From Lonicera japonica (taxonomy: Eukaryota; Streptophyta; Magnoliopsida; Dipsacales; Caprifoliaceae), in assembly GCA_021464415.1 (NCBI GenBank), contig CM038471.1, positions 29,733,234 to 29,797,233 on the forward strand: 64,000 nucleotides of DNA, written 5' to 3'. The notes under the pieces are model-generated. The model searched no databases. It worked only from the letters and a program-made list of their open reading frames with translations, and was not told where the DNA came from. The position numbers were made by a program, and so were the translations under genes. Shown piece by piece: positions 23,986 through 36,732 of this stretch; position 1 is the stretch's first letter, and each line of letters opens with the position of its first letter.

Positions 23986-24120
23986 AGAGTTTTAGCTCAA
24001 GTGGCATTGACCCTTAACCACTTAGGATGTTGTTTGTTCCATTTCTCCTATCCGTAGAATTTGTAGTATTTACAAGGAAGAGACTTTATATCTTTCTTTC
24101 ATTGAAAAAATAAAATTAAT
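23986..24120 (+). mobile_element. SINE-like element, unit A
   Basis: Starts gagttttagctcaagtggc, with a tRNA-type A box (tagctcaagtgg), followed about 40 bases later by tttgttccatttc in the place of a B box. A conserved body leads into an A/T-rich tail. The unit B copy (61099-61235) keeps a better B box (gtgggttcca). Too diverged from a tRNA to be a tRNA gene. Confidence 0.5.
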
Positions 24121-24419
24121 AGAAAATAACACACACTGGCAGGTCATCGAATCTTCCGGAGGCAATGGTTATGTACTTATGTCTATTGAAATACTCCAAT
24201 ATTGATTGAAGATCATTAAATTAAGTTAGCTTTAGGAGCTGAAAAAACATTGTACAACTCTCTCTTTTAGTTTTGTTGTAGATATGTATGTATATGATGC
24301 TCTTTGATCAAATATAGATTTTGTTAATTTTTATTTTATTTTATTTATTTATTTAAAAAAAAAATAAGCTTTGGTTGTCCACTGCAATTACTCTAATATT
24401 GGAGGTTCATGTTTCTTAC
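24121..24419. other. Noncoding end of unit A
   Basis: AT-rich, no gene; matches the stretch before unit C (61236-61568). Confidence 0.5.
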
Positions 24420-25075
24420 ATTTGGCATACAATTGCCAGGTTTAAACGAAAGAAAGAAAAAAAGATGTTCGTGTTCGTGTGTTTACATTGACATTTACAA
24501 CTTCTCGTTGGAAAAACTTTATCACTGGACAAATGCGCCTTCTAAAATCTCCGGATTCCTCTCTGCCTTTGTAACCTTCTGTCATTCCAAAATCTCCCGA
24601 TTCCTCTATATGCCTTTACAACCTTCTGTCATTCCAAAATCTCCAGATTCCTCTCTGCCTTTGCAACCTCTGTCATTCCTTCATCCTATACATTAAAATA
24701 TACGAAGTCATTCCAAAACTTTATCACTAAACTTTATCACTGGACAAATGCTCCTTCATCCCATACATTAACATATAAATATAAGAAGATATTATAGTTA
24801 AAATTCCAATTTGCGGTAAATACATATTGGGGGTAATGTGGAACCCTATGGCCAATGGAACGTGGAGCCCTGTGGCCGTTGGGCTTGACAAATGGGTGAA
24901 TAACCGACTCTTTGATACCAAATTAACTAGAGTTCGAAGTATCCAACTCAAAACCAATTGGCTAGATCTTATATATTGCTTTCTGATGATTTGATTCCCT
25001 AATGTGGGATTTGTAATCTCGACACCTTCAACTCCCTTTTATGGGTGTTCCATAGACCAAAGAAGCCTTAAGGTA
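24420..25075. repeat. Leading repeat of the unit, unit B copy
   Basis: Corresponds to 1-475. It is longer because of a local triplication at 24541-24680 and further small duplications up to about 24860. Confidence 0.6.
24541..24680. repeat. Local triplication in unit B leading repeat
   Basis: A segment of about 50 bp (aaaatctccggattcctc to ccttctgtcattcc) occurs three times in a row. Units A and C have it once. Confidence 0.8.
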
Positions 25076-25210
25076 CTAGGACTGAGAAACAAGCAAGCCT
25101 AAACCTACTGGGAATTGAGCATATAATTCAACACTTTCTCATATTTTCATAAAATTTACATGTGAAAAATGAAAGGGAAAGATATAGTGAAATCATCTTG
25201 ATGTACATGA
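25060..25210 (-). pseudogene. Fossil TNL 3' end, unit B
   Basis: Counterpart of 440-620: ccatagaccaaagaagcc, aacctactgggaattgagc. Same interpretation, with no coding part. Confidence 0.4.
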
Positions 25211-26225
25211 GGTAAAAACAAACACCATTGAAGTCACATTCCTTGCATTTGGTTCCCTAAATGTTTGTTAACGTCAATATAACTTGGATTGCAGTTCGCA
25301 TTTAAGTGGGAGTAGCACACTAGCAGGCTGTTAAAGCATGATGTTAATTCTTGGCTGATCGATAACAATTTCACACAAGGTTGAAAGACTAATTATATAC
25401 TAGGAATACATGTAAAACTATCTGGAATGTGTATAGTATAATACTATGTGAGATTAATTCGTAAACTATTTATGCAGAGCATTGATGTTTATTTTGAATC
25501 GTGACATATCTGTCGTGCTTGCTAATCCGCTAGCATTCATATTGTCTTGTAGCTTCCACTTCTAGTTACCACTTAAAAGAGTTCTACGAGACAGTCTAAT
25601 TCCGGTATTTCCTTTTCAACTTTGTTAAATAAGTCTCTGATTCTGGTGTGCTGTTATAAATTCCTGGTACTAATAGTAGTAATTGGCATTGAGGTTCTTC
25701 TTCTCTATGCATATTTCTTTATTTTGTTCCGTGCCATATTAAATATATGAGTAATTTAACCATAATTCTGGAGGGACTCAAGATTGAGACTCAAAATGGG
25801 ATTACGGTAATGTGTTTATCACCGTCTTGGTTAGTAAATGGATTGTTAAATTGTGATGGACCTCACCCACTGATTAAGGCAGTGACACCACAGCATCAGT
25901 CTTACTTGAGTCTTAATATCGAGTCCCTTTATATCTTCACAGGTTGGTAGTATATAAATAACCAATTCCCGGTACAGTAACAACAGTGTGTATGTCTCTG
26001 TATCTTTTTTTCCCTTTTGATAAATAATCAACAGATTTAAAGAACTTGCTAGAGGGACTTCCGTTGCTACGCGCAATGCATAAGCTATGTTCAAAAATCC
26101 AGGATATGATCAACTACTGATCCAGTAGATGATCACATATTTGCGAATAAACATCATTTTTGTATCGTGTATTATCCAAATGTCTAACTTTTTATTGTTT
26201 GCAGACTTTGAATTGAAGACAACAA

Positions 26226-28309
26226 TCACTTGTTTTCGTAGATTAACTTTGGCACTACCATCCTGCTCAGATGGAATTTCCAGATATTTTCATTATTTGC
26301 AGAGTAAAAAAGTCGAGGGATATATATCCATGTGTGATCCTTCGTCTTATTCTCGATTTTAACAGCTATAAAAAAATTGCCTCTGACTTCTCTAATTCTT
26401 GCACGAGGAGCCCCTACAGCAGCATCATCATTTTCGGGCCTTCCATAAGTACAAGACACATTCAAGCACTGGATTCTTTGAGTAGAAAGTGAAGGCACCG
26501 TAAAGTATAATAAAGAACCCTTGATTTTTTCTTGGGAAAACGTCGGAAATTTCCCAACTTGAAAATATGTGCTAAATATCCCAAACTCAAAAGTTCCCCC
26601 TCCCTGGGCCACGTGAATCATATCAATGTTAATTAAAACTGTATGGACGAAGCTAAATTAAATTTAAAGAGTAAAATACTAGCTTATTTAATATCATATC
26701 TGTAACACATTCATTAGAGTTGTATTCTTACTAAATTTATAGTTACATTCTTTTATTTGGATTATATTTTAAATTTAGAAGTATGATTGTTTCGGATTTA
26801 CTAGGAATTAACGTAATTTGAGTAAGATTAGACTTGGTGTGCTATAAATAGCATACATGTTTGTGCTTTTGGGTGTTAGTAAATATTTTTCGATTACTCT
26901 ACAAGCTATTTTATTTCTATCCGCCATACATATAATTCGTCTATTGAAGTATGTTGTTTATTAAAATACCGATTTTTGTTAACGGTTCCAAAGTTCTTTA
27001 ACTATTTATCTATATTATAAAAAAAAGAAATTTCACATCACTAATTTATCAAATTAATGGCTCACATTTAGTTACAAGAAATAAGATAATTTTTTTGCCA
27101 ATAGATGTATTTTCAAAACATCGAATCAATAAAGTCAACAATTTTTTTCTGTGTTATTCCACCAATCTACTCAATTCTCACTTTTATTTCTCAATAAATA
27201 TTTGTTTTAAATTTAAAATACATTAACTTTAAATACAAAAACTAAAAATTATTAAAATTTGCATATTTAAAATATACTAATTGATACTTATAAAATAAGA
27301 TCCATTATGATTATAAAGTTATGTGTAAAAGGAACAAATCCAAGAAAAGCCATTGTAACCTACTTTTTCTCTCTAAACATACGTCTTCATATAACTTATA
27401 TTCATATCATTTCACACATGCAATTTATCTATTTCAAATACAATTGCTACGTGATTCTACGTGATTATGTTTATTTCAATTATTTGCCATCTCCCCGATG
27501 GAATAGATATCTCCAATATCTGACACAAAAAGTGCCAAGCCATAACAAATGCGAAGCTATACGACTTAATCTCTTGCTAATTCATGTAAAGTGTTCTTTT
27601 ACTTTATAAATTCTTTAATCCTCTAACATTTATCGTAAGCTTAAAGATAATAGACATTAATGAACTAACAATACAAAAAAGATTAAGTTTAAAAAAATTA
27701 AAAATATAAATATACAATTAGCCATATCTAACTTATGCAGCTTTTAAATACAATGATCTATAGAAGTTTTTATATTCTTTTGGAGAACAAACAATTTTTG
27801 CAAGGAATTTCAAGTTCCTATGCCGGAATTTGTCCAATGCATGTAACAAAAGAAGGTAGCTATATTGTCAAAACTTTATTTTTACTTTTACGACATAGTC
27901 AATGTACCATATATTCTAAACCAAATAAATTTTAATCAATTAATTATGTTGAAAATAATATCTCTTTTAAAATGTAAAAATGTTAAAGTCACGCCGCTAA
28001 ACATATTTACCTATAGATATTTGAATTATTACATTAATTGCTTAACTACAAAAATTATTATTTTATAATGTTAAGGATGCCCCTCCTCACAAATTTTTTT
28101 GACTCCATCTTTGTTTAAAAGTTAACTGATAAATTCTAATGTGAAAAAAAAAAAAGAAAAAAAAGAAAACACCGAGGAGTATTAACTCCTTAGGGAAAAT
28201 TATCATAGTATTATTATTTTGTTTCTTCAAACATGATATTCATATAGAATTATTTTCCATTGCAAATAAATATATTTTAGAAAAATAATTTAATTTGCAT
28301 TTACAATTG

Positions 28310-28346
<37 letters not shown>

Positions 28347-31300
28347 TTGTTAATTTAATTTATATATTTATTGGTCATCACTATATATATACATATATGC
28401 GCGCGCGCACACAGAGAAATAGAGACATACGTTGGCCCATACCTGCGCATGATTTTCCATCAATTTATTGATTCCCAAATAGTTGCTAATTTGGTTGTCA
28501 TCAAATTTCCCCATGGCTTCTTTCTTGAGATAATCTTCCATATCTACCAGTTTATAGCAACCACCTACGTTGAGATAAGCAATGCTATTTAAAGATGTAA
28601 TTTTCTCCAGTGACCTACAATGTTTTGCAAGCACAAAATCAAAGTTTTTTCGGAGGCAATTAAGGTCAAGTGTTTGGAGCTCGTGACATTCAGTTATATC
28701 AAGGTACCATAACCTCCTAAAATCCCTAAAGCAATTTGGCAGTCTTCGAAATGGATTCTTTCTTAAGTTCAACCGGCCTAATGATTGTAGGTTACTGAAA
28801 TTCTCGGGGAATGAATCATCAAATAGATTGCACCCACTTAGACTTAATTCTTTCAAAGAGAATGGCAAAGAAGCCCATAAAGTCTCTGGTCCTTTCCTCG
28901 GTGTTGACACCATTGAGCAGACAATTAATGGCCACCATTTGACCTCCCTGCTACTATTGTGTAATGGGTTTATAGCAGTGCTATCAGCATTAAGCACTTC
29001 TAATGACTTCATGTTTCTCATCTCATTTGGCAACTCACCAATATTGCAACCTGAGATTACTAGAGTCTTCAGAGATCCCAGCTCGCCTATGTTTCTTGGA
29101 AGACTCGTTAAAGTTTTGCAATCTTCTAAATCAAGTAAATCAAGCATCTCTAATTCTCCGATAGATTCACAAATCTCAACCAAACTTACACAACCTTTAA
29201 GGATCAATCTCTCAAGGTTAGGGAGTCCGAAGAAGTTGGGGGTTCTTGCAAGGCATTCAGAATAACTCAAATCAAGGATCTTCAATGATCCAAGAAACTG
29301 CATGGAAAAAAGCACTATTAATTCCATACATAAGTCAAGACCAAAAATTGAGGAAATAAGAAAAATAAACGAATATCATACCGGGGTGTCCTTCCAAACT
29401 TGTTCTAATCTACTATGACGCAAGTCAAGAGCAACTATTTTCTCCAATGGAAATTCAATCGGAATAGATTTTAAAGGAAATCCATGCCAAGACAACCATG
29501 CTAAACTTTTAGGAAAATTCTCGTAACTTCCCGTAAGTTCTACATAATTGAGCTTAAGTAGCCTTAGTTTTGACATATTTTTAAATGCATCCGTTCTCAA
29601 GTATATGTCATTCGAACTTCTTAAAGTTGTGCTTATTGATTTCCCAGAGACGAAATTAAAACATCTCTTTAAGGAGTTGACATGCTTTGACAATATTGAT
29701 TTGTCACAAAATTCTTCATAGCGACGCTTTTTTGCATTACTACGAGCTTCCCTTAACATACGCATGTCAAGGGTAAGACCTTCAACTGTTTTTGTACCCT
29801 GGCAAAAAAATAATGTGTGGATAAGTCATTAAAATACATGCAAACTAAGAATTAATCATATAAACATTAGATTTTTTTTTACCGTTTCATTTTTCAATAC
29901 ATTGAAGGCATCCCCATTATGCCATACTCTACTACGCTCTCCGGCTTCATGTGATTCTTCGTAAACAATTTGTCGTCCCACCTCTTGAATTAATCTATGC
30001 ATTCTCAGCACTCCTTCACTATCCCTTTCTAAGAGACATTGATCAATTAGATTTTGAATTCCAATTTTTGCGTGAAGGTCACATTTCTCTAGTATTTTGA
30101 TTGTATAATCCTTATCGATTCCAACAAAGAAACAAGCAATGTGAATGAATAATCTTTTGTCGTGGTCATCTTCTAACGAGTCATAACTTAATTTAAGTTT
30201 TTGGAGGATTTGACTGTGAGGTATTGCTTCAAGTTTTTCTAGTTGGCTGACCCATTCATCTTCATTTTTTCTAGACAAAGAAGAACCTACAACTTTAAGA
30301 GCTAATGGAAGCCCATCACAAATTTGCACTGCCCTTTTTGTGTGCTCTGTGTAACTTTTGATTGGACAATGGTCTCCAAAGGCATGCAAACTGAAGAGCT
30401 TAATTGATTCATCTTGACCCAATTTCTCAACCCTAAAAATTTGATGAGGCTTTAGCAACCTCTCGTGCCTAGTAGTTATGATAACTTTACTTCCTGAGAA
30501 AAGCCAATCTCGCATTCCGAGTACCACATATATGTGATTCTCTTGTTCAACATCATCAAGTACGAGAAGCACCCTTTTACCACATATGACATTTTTTATT
30601 TGAACGAGTCCTTCATCAATATTATGTATCTTTCCTTGTTTCTTCCTTGAAATATCTGATATTAGTTGTCTTTGTAAACGAGTTAAACCATTAGGCTGTT
30701 CAGAGACATCCCTGATGTCTGCGAGAAAGCTACTACCGTCAAAACTACTAGAGTTTTGATTATAAACAAATTTTGCGATGGTTGACTTTCCGATGCCACC
30801 CATCCCACAAATAGCCCGTATGCTAACATCATTTGACCCGTCTTGCAACCACAAATTTATTAATTTGGCTTGAGAATCTATTCCAACTTCACTATATGGA
30901 GCAACATCCAAGGTTGCGCTCCTCAATTTTTCTCGAATCACTTTTATAATTTTTTGAATAAACTTAGCTTCGTGCCTGCAAAATGTTATTGACTTAAAAT
31001 AAATACAAAACCTTGCTCAAAGATTAACGATAATAATTAAATGCAAGGATGTCCAAGGCAATAATAATGCTGTTAACAATAATACGTGTCTATTTAGTTA
31101 TACTTTTCATATCATATTACTTAATTAATGTGAAAAAAACATCATAAAATGATACCAAAAGTCATGTACCCATCAAATTATGGATCAAATGTGAATAATT
31201 ACAATTTTCGTGAGGGTTGAATGGCTTGTTCATAGACTTCATTTAAATAAGAAGAAAAAATTATATATTCAGATTTTGAACTTAATATCTAGATTCCAAA

Positions 31301-32060
31301 CATTATATTAAGATATTAGATCAAATAAATAGATAAAATGGCCCCTAAATATTAATTTTGAAAATATGAGAGGCCGGTTTTATCTTAATTTTGATAAATT
31401 AGGGATAGTTAATATACTATGGGGGATGCTGTTATACCGACTAAATGAAAATTTTGCCTATTATTCTGGAATTTGGATCTAGGGGAAAAACATGACATTA
31501 ATAAAAGATATGAGAAGAATAAATGAGGAACTTATGTACCCATCAACTTGGTTTGGCAAGTCAAATCCTATTACATCGGCAATCTCTGTAAGTGCTGATC
31601 TCCACCCTTTTATCTTTTTCATAACTTTTGTTTTCTTGTCTTGATCAGTTTGTTCCTCAAATTGCTTTTCGTATCTAGCAAATGCTTCTGCTGTCCTCCC
31701 CGTTTGCTTCCGAACTTGGGATGGATCCACATCGTAGAAGACCGGTAAAACTACATGCCCGTAATTCCTCCTTTGTTCGAGGATCATCACAAGTTCATCA
31801 AGGCACCAAGTGGAAGACGCGTAATCCTTGGATATGACGATGATTGAAATCTTTGACTGACGAATCGCCTTTTCTAATTCTGACTTCAAATTTTCGCCCC
31901 TCTCAGCCTCATCGTCGTCTCTAAACGTGCGAAATCCTTGTTGAACTAAAGCAATATAGAGGTGATCCGTAAAACTTTTACGGGTGTCTTTGCCTCTAAA
32001 GCTCAAGAACACGTCATATCGATCAGAAGAAGAGGCTTCATGGGTTTTTATGATGGCCAT
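26226..32060 (-). CDS. TIR-NBS-LRR immune receptor, TNL-2, C-terminally truncated
   Basis: Close paralogue of TNL-1. Exons on the minus strand are 32060-31540, 30975-29883, 29798-29382, 29297-28431 and 26603-26226. The first four are exactly as long as those of TNL-1, with the same GT-AG sites and phases. The TIR domain (SFRGKDTRKSF, WCLDEL), P-loop GMGGIGKST, LLVLDDV, GLPLAL and MHR motifs are all present. Exon 5 enters the C-JID normally (FGIFSTY, FTVPSLS), but after NNENI a deletion joint at 26282/26283 switches to unrelated residues and a stop. The protein is about 1091 residues, about 100 shorter than TNL-1. Substitutions cluster in the last LRRs. A signalling-capable receptor with altered or lost recognition is possible, as is a pseudogene. 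No other lesion seen. Confidence 0.82.
26282..26283. other. 2442-bp deletion joint in TNL-2 exon 5
   Basis: In unit A, ggaatttccag (ending 1634) and atattttcatt (starting 4077) are 2.44 kb apart; here they are adjacent. Unit C keeps the unit A arrangement at its left breakpoint, so B is the derived state. Little or no microhomology is visible. Confidence 0.85.
26604..28430 (-). other. Intron 4 of TNL-2
   Basis: A 1827-bp intron collinear with that of TNL-1 but lacking about 300 bp. It holds a (TA)n tract at about 28317-28341, and a gcgcgcgc run at 28399-28407 lies just beside the donor. Confidence 0.65.
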
Positions 32061-33614
32061 TATAATTGAATAAAGCTCGTTTGTGGTAATAAATTTTCTA
32101 GCACCGAAGTGTAAGTTAAAACAATTATGTTGCAGAGGATGTTACAAATATGAGGTTTGATTGCGAATAAGAATAGATTGGGATAACCAAAGTCCATGAG
32201 TCTTCCTCAAATAATTAGATAATAATTATAATTAAAAAACAAAGATAGAGAGAGAAAGAGAACAAAGCGGAGAAAAAGCTACGAACTTTCGTCCATGCTC
32301 TAGCACCATCATTTCTCAAATATTATTTAATTGAATTTATTTTTGTGGAAGGTATCTCTCATCTTCCTTATTTAATCTACTATGAAAAGACGTGTGCTTT
32401 GAGGGTCGACTATGGTTTGTCTCATATTGCGGTCAAGCTGGCAATATATATTACTTGAATATTAGTATTATTGTTACACTCTTTTAATTTGAATTTTCGT
32501 TTGATTATTATTTGTGAAGTGTCTCAATTATAAAATTATCTCCGCTATTAATGTAGTATATCATTAATAATTTAGTATAATTTATATCACACGCGATGTA
32601 TATATTATAATATTATATTTGAAATTATGTAGATTCTTTAAAAGATTTTTAATAATATGTGATTGTATTTTCTCAAATACAAAGGTCTTAAGTTCGAATT
32701 TTTTAATTGAGTATTTTTTTTTTACTTAGCATATGGGGGTATTTTAGTAATTCAATGGAGAGTCTAAAGGCTTCTTCTTCTGCTTGTAAATATATTTAAT
32801 TATGGTATCACATCTATACAACTTTCATGCAAGCCAAATTTTGCACAATAAGATGTGATTTGCTTAAGACAGTGAGACACGTACTATCCGGAAAAAAATA
32901 CATGCCTCTAGTTTTTCTTTTGTTTTCAGTGTTAAAAGAAAATACATCTTAGTAATAGAACAAACTTACCCATAATCGTTACTTTTATGTATGTTATACT
33001 CAGTGGTAGAAGTATCCGACTGGTCCAAGCTATGCTTACCATAATAATATTAATCAACCCATATGATATTTCAATCCATTATCACTTATCAATATTTTAA
33101 TTATTAGTTAGCCCACACCAATTATATCCCAACAGCCCATGCTATTATTAATTATAGACATTGTGCTTTTCATAGCATGGGAATATAACATTGTCTCACT
33201 TTAAAAATCTATATATATATATATTAAAAATCTAAATATTTAGGTATATTATTTTGAAGAGATGGTGCAACTATTAAAAAATTTAATTTCTTTTACTTAA
33301 TTTGTAGCTCAATTGATAAACACTTTTTTCATTGAGACGGAAATCTTTGGTTATTTATTGCAGTTATGCCAATGGTGACTGACAAGTTCTCAATCTTCTA
33401 TTTGATCAAGACTATCAAGTTGTTAGTTCCATGGAGGTAAATCCAAAAAGTACCACGTAATCAATGAATAAACTTGATTAGTTGTCATTATTACAAGAAG
33501 ATTAATCATACTTTAAGTTCCATGTTGGCAATAGAAAAATAAGGAAATATTTTGAATTTTGCCTTTGTCTCCGGGTCATTCCTTTCTATACGCATTGATA
33601 TTAGATTGTTATAA
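32061..33614 (-). promoter_or_regulatory. Upstream region of TNL-2
   Basis: Matches 10229-11729. It contains a tRNA-like A box (tagctcaattgataaac at about 33306), with ggtcttaagttcgaatt, like a B box, near 32683, pointing to old SINE insertions. No gene. Confidence 0.45.
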
Positions 33615-33860
33615 TTTGACACCAATTTTTTACTGTGCATTTTGACCGTACTATAAAATCAACAAGAATAAAGCATTTCTAAAAAAAGCACATAATTTGA
33701 TACCAATTTCTTACTGTGCCTTTTGACCGTAGTATAAAATTGACAGGAATAAAACAATCCTAGAAAAAGTACATAATTTGGTAACAATTTTTTACTGTGC
33801 CATTTGATCGTAGTATAAAATCAACAAGAATAAAGCAATCCTAGAAAAAGCACGATCACA
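33615..33860. repeat. 81-bp minisatellite upstream of TNL-2
   Basis: Three units matching the array at 11730-11975; this copy is not followed by the 322-bp duplication. Confidence 0.7.
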
Positions 33861-34115
33861 AGGCACAAAATATAATCAAGTGGGTAAGTTTAAGTCTTGC
33901 CTGACATTAATCCATCGGCAAAAATAGTGCCTTCTTAAATTGTCTATCTCTAAAGAGTCTATTACCATTATGATCTTTTCAACTGGCCTTTTATGTGTTC
34001 TGTAAACTAAACAAGCATAAATCTCCTAGGACTAAGTAAGAAGCAAAGTATAAACCTATTACGAATTGAACACAGAATCTGTCAATTTCACGGTCGAAAA
34101 ATTTAGCAAGTAAAA

Positions 34116-34330
34116 AATAATTTCATCTCCAACCTCCATTTGCTCAACCATTCCATATCTTCAATATTTGGTGAAAAAGCAAGGGGTTATATATCCATGT
34201 GTGATCCTTCACCTTATTATGATTTAATAGCTATACCAAATCTGCGTCAATTGAATTCTTTAATTCTTGCACGAGGAGCCACTGCAGCAACATCATCATT
34301 TTTGGGAATTGATACTTTAAAAACCGAAAC
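34116..34330 (-). pseudogene. Fossil TNL C-JID fragment, unit B
   Basis: Minus-strand match to exon 5 of TNL-1, from its atttcatctcc part to the region coding for APR-type residues (gcacgaggagcc, catcatttttggg). It has internal deletions and lost frame. Its 3' side carries the TNL 3'-end signature (34000-34115). With the TIR piece at 34626-43091 it forms the two ends of a third TNL gene whose NBS and LRR parts are gone. Confidence 0.7.
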
Positions 34331-34625
34331 CAATTCAAAAATTTGGTGTTGGTTTCACATTGTTAAATATTGAAAACTAGAAATATCAAAATCGAAAATA
34401 CTGATTTTCTTTGGGTTGGTTTTGATTTTAATATTTTAAAAACCGAAATACAAAAACTTAGAATACCAAAAATACCAAACTGAAAATAAGGATAAATAAT
34501 ATATTTACTACATTCAATCGACTATATTATTTTAAGACAATGTATATATATATATTATAGTATAGAATATCTTTGACTTTATATATTATGTGTATAATTT
34601 TAAAGTTTATTCAAATAATTATTGA
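34331..34625. other. AT-rich sequence in third TNL fossil
   Basis: Contains aaaaaccgaaa-type repeats and (TA)n. No coding sequence recognised. It fills the place where NBS and LRR exons would be expected. Confidence 0.45.
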
Positions 34626-34672
34626 AATTTTTGACCGACGAATCGCCTTTTCCAATTCCGACTTCAATTTTT

Positions 34673-35989
34673 TGAAAGAGATATGTCCTAGGACTATTCA
34701 TAGATTATGATTTGTACTTGGATATTTTATGCTTATTGTTATTTATAAAGTTTATTTATTATACTTTATATTCTCTTGTAAATAATATATATTAATACTA
34801 GTTCATCAAGTACGTGACTTGATTGTGGGATGCTAGTAATGTTATAATAATATTATTTAGATGTCCCTAATCATATGTCAATAACCTAGGATCACATTGA
34901 TATAATGATTAGAGTATGGGTCAGCCGATGATTATGTTCCACAAGTCATGGATATGGAAATATCAAGCTGAACATACTGATACTTGTTAGGGAACAAGGT
35001 ATTGGACTGACCCGCTTTGGGGACACTGCGAGGAGTGTTACATAATGTCATCAGTGATGTTCCCCATTTATGTTATCGTATTATCCTTAGACCTGAGATC
35101 GCCATGGTTACCAACATAGGGATTAGCATGTCAGGCATTATCAAACGTTGCTCTTGATCGAGTAATTATAAAGATGATGACCGAGCATACTATGAACTAT
35201 GTAGAGGTATGTGGTTGATCAAGATGGGATTTGTCACTCTCGTATATTGAGAGAGATGTCGTTGGGCCCCTTGATAAGTGTAATTAATATTTGCATGGCC
35301 ATGCACAAGTGAGATGTCATTTGTTTTAGATTAATTATACTTAGAGATCAAGAAATAAAGATTGAACTATACAAGAATCACACTTGCCTAGTCTTGTGTT
35401 CAATCTAGATATCGATTGACAAAAGGAGTTAATATTTGGAATATCAATTTAAGGTTGTGTCGTTTTTGACCTTTATACCCTTTGGATAATAGTAATGTTT
35501 TACTAGAGACCGCTTACTATTCGTATAATAAAATGGGCTTTTATTTATACTGCCAAAGAGTGTAAAACCTACAGGGTCGCACACCAAAACGAGTTGGATC
35601 AAAACGAATTAAAACGGGCCAAGTTGGACTTGGGCCCAGTTCGTTTGTTGCTTAGGGTTCTCACTAGGGTTCTCTTATAAAAGGGAACCTTTATTCATCT
35701 TGGCCGTCAAGGAAACTCAGAGAGGCCAGAGAGAGAACCCTAGAAGGCGCTAGTACACCAAGCAAGGATCTCATCCCGTTCGTGTGTGCATACCGTAGAG
35801 GCGTCGTAATTTCTACGCTAAGGACGACAACAACAGAAGGATTCGATCCATCCGGTTCGTTTTAGTAACATCAAATCACACATAAGGTATGTCTTCTGTC
35901 GATTTTATTGAACAGCATAAATCCTAGGGTTTAAGATTAGTGCGTAAATTAGTGTATGCGATGCATGATTACTGCCCTAATTACCTACA
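34673..35989 (+). repeat. Copia-1 5' LTR
   Basis: Begins TGAAAGAGATATG and ends TTACCTACA. It contains the element promoter and polyadenylation signals. Confidence 0.93.
35675..35683 (+). promoter_or_regulatory. TATA box in Copia-1 5' LTR
   Basis: The sequence ttataaaag, 306 bp before the LTR end, is followed by a G/C-richer leader, as expected for the U3-R boundary. The same motif is in the 3' LTR at 42602-42610. Confidence 0.6.
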
Positions 35990-35990
35990 G

Positions 35991-36002
35991 TGGTATCAGA
36001 GC
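35991..36002 (+). promoter_or_regulatory. Copia-1 primer binding site
   Basis: TGGTATCAGAGC, one base after the 5' LTR, complementary to the 3' end of initiator methionine tRNA as in most plant Copia elements. Confidence 0.9.
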
Positions 36003-36579
36003 GAGGTTATTTACTGTTCTTTATTTTCGATCATGATTTTAGTCGTTTAATAACTTGAAGGTCTGTTCTCGTTTAAATTTCGATTAATATCATATTCGGA
36101 TTTTTAATATCATGCTAGGTTTTGATAATATCGATTAATGGGTTAATCGTTTTCTATAGCATGTTTTCTGTTTTCGTTATAAGTTTGCATATACGATATG
36201 TCCTTTTTATAATCTGATTAATAGAGATCTGATATGTTGAACACATGATTACTGTATGACTGTTATCGACATGTTCATGATTCTGTTAAGTCGTTTTTGA
36301 TTAGGGTTCATTTTTATGCTGTCATGATTTTATTCCGCAATTATCATGTTTAGCGTTTTCAGAATCGTTCTGTTAGGGTTTACGCAATCTGGTAGACTTG
36401 ATGAGATCACGGCTATCGGGTTCTTTCATGTTAATTTGATTAATGAGATAGGGCAGATTAATGTGATTAGTCTAGACGAATCTGTCTAATAAGATCAGAC
36501 ACGTTTCTGGAGAAAATAATTTGAAATCGTTCAAATTTTCCACGGTGGCAGAAGTATGATTCTCTTGCAGGTCATACAC

Positions 36580-36732
36580 CGAGCCCGCTGACCGGTCAGC
36601 GGGACCGCCGCCGGGGTGTCCACCCCCCGGACCCCGGTTGGGGCGCTGCCCCAAACCCCGCGGGGGCGCTACCCCTCGACCCTGTTGGGGCGCTGCCCCA
36701 AACCCCGCGGGGGCGTTGCCCCTCGACCCCTA
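36580..36732 (+). repeat. GC-rich hairpin repeats in Copia-1 leader
   Basis: An island of G and C in an AT-rich element. The unit ttggggcgctgccccaaacc plus ccgcgggggcg and a gacccct-type end occurs about twice in tandem. Each unit contains strong short inverted repeats (ggggcgctgcccc; ccccgcgggg), so the RNA should fold into stable hairpins. The location between primer site and gag suits a dimerisation or packaging role (inference). Confidence 0.75.

Larger units (their letters stand above)
1..24419. repeat. Tandem segmental duplication, unit A
   Basis: First copy of a long tandem unit. Its leading bases (tttggcatacaattgcc) recur at 24420, 61569 and 63789, and the order of what follows is repeated in unit B: TNL gene, minisatellite, TIR fossil, LINE, hAT MITE, Stowaway-like MITE, TIR fossil, SINE-like sequence. 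Unit A differs from B by three extra TTA-flanked MITEs, a 322-bp tandem duplication, and the absence of the third TNL fossil region and both full-length Copia elements. The left edge of the window may cut the true start. Confidence 0.85.

Noticed and set aside
35991..36002. Possible tRNA gene
   Set aside because: It is only the 12-base primer binding site complementary to a tRNA end; no cloverleaf follows. I found no complete tRNA gene in the window.
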